DNA of 6,577 nt. It comes from Chloroflexota bacterium. Lineage in GTDB: Bacteria; Chloroflexota; Limnocylindria; Limnocylindrales; CSP1-4. The position numbers and the translations under genes are program-made. The notes beneath the pieces were generated by a model, which was not told where the DNA came from, did no database searches, and saw nothing but the letters and a program-made list of their open reading frames with translations. Shown here piece by piece: positions 5,819 to 6,577 of this stretch. The DNA is taken from positions 1-6,577 of the forward strand of contig JACCYW010000254.1 of assembly GCA_013696275.1 (NCBI GenBank), given 5' to 3'. The first letter of the stretch is position 1. Each line of letters opens with the position of its first letter.

Positions 5819-6415
5819 TCAGTGCGCCTCCTCGAAGCTTGGGGCCCGATAGTATGAGAGCACCGTCTCACCGAATCGACGCTGCCGCAGCAGCGCCAGG
5901 CCGCCCGCGCGTTGCGCGGCGGCATCGCGCCAGAAGTGCTTGGTGGCCACGATGGCCCATGGTTCCAACCAACCCAGCGACCCATCGCCGAGCAGCTCCA
6001 GGCTGATGGTCAGAGCGGCCGACTGGTCATAGGGAGGATCGACCAGGACGGCCCCGAACGGAGCGTCAGCCATGGGCCGCCCCTTGCCCAGGACGGCGCC
6101 GGCGTCGCCCCGGACTATGCGCCCACCCGTCATGCCCGCCCGCTCCAGGTTGCGCGCCAGTACGCGTGCTGTGGCCGGGTCACGCTCCACGAAGACAGCG
6201 CCCGGGGCACCGCGGCTGAGTGCTTCGATGCCGGCCGCCCCGCTGCCCGCGAAGAGATCCAGGAAGGTCACCGGCCAGCGCCCTGCCAGCTCCGCTTCCA
6301 GGGCCGAGAAGAGCGCCTGCTTGACCCGGTCTGCCAGCGGCCGTGTCCCGGCGCCGGGGGCGAGCAAGCGGGTGCCCTTGGCCAAGCCGGTGATGACCCG
6401 GCCCGCTTTAGGCAT
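5819..6415 (-). CDS. rsmD: 16S rRNA (guanine(966)-N(2))-methyltransferase
   Basis: SAM-dependent methyltransferase that modifies G966 of 16S rRNA (E. coli numbering) in the assembling small subunit. The 198 residues follow the RsmD plan. The N-terminal region has GRVITGLAKGTRL and RPLADRVKQALFSAL (25-39), matching the family's R-P-T-x-D-R-V-(R/K)-E-A-L-F block with minor changes. DLFAGSGAAGIEALSRGA at 53-70 is the SAM-binding motif I, FVERD at 75-79 is the acidic end of strand 2, and DPPY at 126-129 is the catalytic motif of N6/N2 amino methyltransferases. ATG at 6415 overlaps the upstream recG-like stop by 8 nt and has GAGGTGG close upstream. The C-terminal extension (SYYRAPSFEEAH) is short and ordinary. 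Confidence 0.94.
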   Translation of the reverse strand: MPKAGRVITGLAKGTRLLAPGAGTRPLADRVKQALFSALEAELAGRWPVTFLDLFAGSGAAGIEALSRGAPGAVFVERDPATARVLARNLERAGMTGGRIVRGDAGAVLGKGRPMADAPFGAVLVDPPYDQSAALTISLELLGDGSLGWLEPWAIVATKHFWRDAAAQRAGGLALLRQRRFGETVLSYYRAPSFEEAH

Positions 6416-6577
6416 CCACCTCGTCCGCGGCGAGGACCTCGCCGGCGCCCACCCGGCGAAGCCAGCCGGCTGTCAGCTCAGCGGCGAACGCGCTGTGGGC
6501 TGGTCGAAGGCGACCTGCGTCATCGACCATCCCTTCCGCCACCTCCCTCGCCATGAGCGAGAGCTGACGATGGCGGG
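6408..6577 (-). CDS. recG: ATP-dependent DNA helicase RecG, C-terminal end (partial)
   Basis: Only the last 55 residues and a TAA stop are in the window, in the frame whose first complete codon begins at 6575. They include LSLMAREVAEGMVDD followed by GRLRPAHSAFAAEL and a short Arg/Ala/Glu-rich end. This resembles the helical C-terminus of RecG (the A-R-x-x-A-x-x-(L/I)-(L/I)-x-x-D-x-x-L pattern), and recG directly before rsmD and coaD is the standard order in many Gram-positive and Chloroflexota genomes. No helicase motif falls inside the window, so the name rests on this short tail plus context. It overlaps the rsmD start by 8 nt. RecG would act in replication-fork rescue and recombination. 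Confidence 0.6.
   Translation of the reverse strand, partial: RHRQLSLMAREVAEGMVDDAGRLRPAHSAFAAELTAGWLRRVGAGEVLAADEVDA

Overview
The window reads as chromosomal core DNA from a GC-rich bacterium. Every gene I can support lies on the minus strand, so transcription runs from high to low coordinates. In that direction the order is: recG 3' end, rsmD, coaD, a coiled-coil protein gene, a DUF177/YceD gene, rpmF, plsX, nusB, acpP, rnc, and the 5' part of smc. This blends two familiar arrangements: the recG-rsmD-coaD-DUF177-rpmF run of Actinobacteria and Firmicutes relatives, and the plsX-acpP-rnc-smc run of Firmicutes. Together with the GC content, and the DivIVA/ATPase-like coiled-coil gene beside coaD, this suggests Chloroflexota. 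That placement is an inference from gene order and protein style, not a database match.

Layout: positions 6577-5321 hold the end of a RecG-like helicase (55 residues), the 16S rRNA methyltransferase RsmD and the coenzyme A enzyme CoaD, packed with an 8-nt overlap and a 3-nt gap. Positions 5320-5224 are the loosest junction. It contains a perfect 16-bp tandem duplication and a good ribosome binding site placed in front of an ATA codon rather than a normal start. Then come the coiled-coil protein, DUF177 (overlapping it by 14 nt), ribosomal protein L32 with a strong ribosome binding site, PlsX, NusB (ATGA overlap with plsX), acyl carrier protein (strong ribosome binding site, GTG start), RNase III, and SMC (GTGA overlap with rnc), which runs off the window at position 1.

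Functionally the cluster joins phospholipid synthesis (PlsX and ACP; CoaD makes the CoA that supplies ACP's phosphopantetheine arm), ribosome and rRNA biogenesis (RsmD, DUF177, L32, NusB, RNase III) and chromosome maintenance (RecG, SMC). The short gaps and overlaps suggest one or a few long co-transcribed units. I see no tRNA or rRNA, mobile element, CRISPR array, phage gene or defence system, and no convincing intrinsic terminator.

I do not see an undescribed system. The points worth a second look are molecular details: an RNase III lacking one of its four family metal-ligand positions, an rnc gene with no conventional start codon covering its conserved N-terminus, a possible ATA start in the coiled-coil gene, several altered family-conserved positions in PlsX, and the 16-bp tandem repeat.
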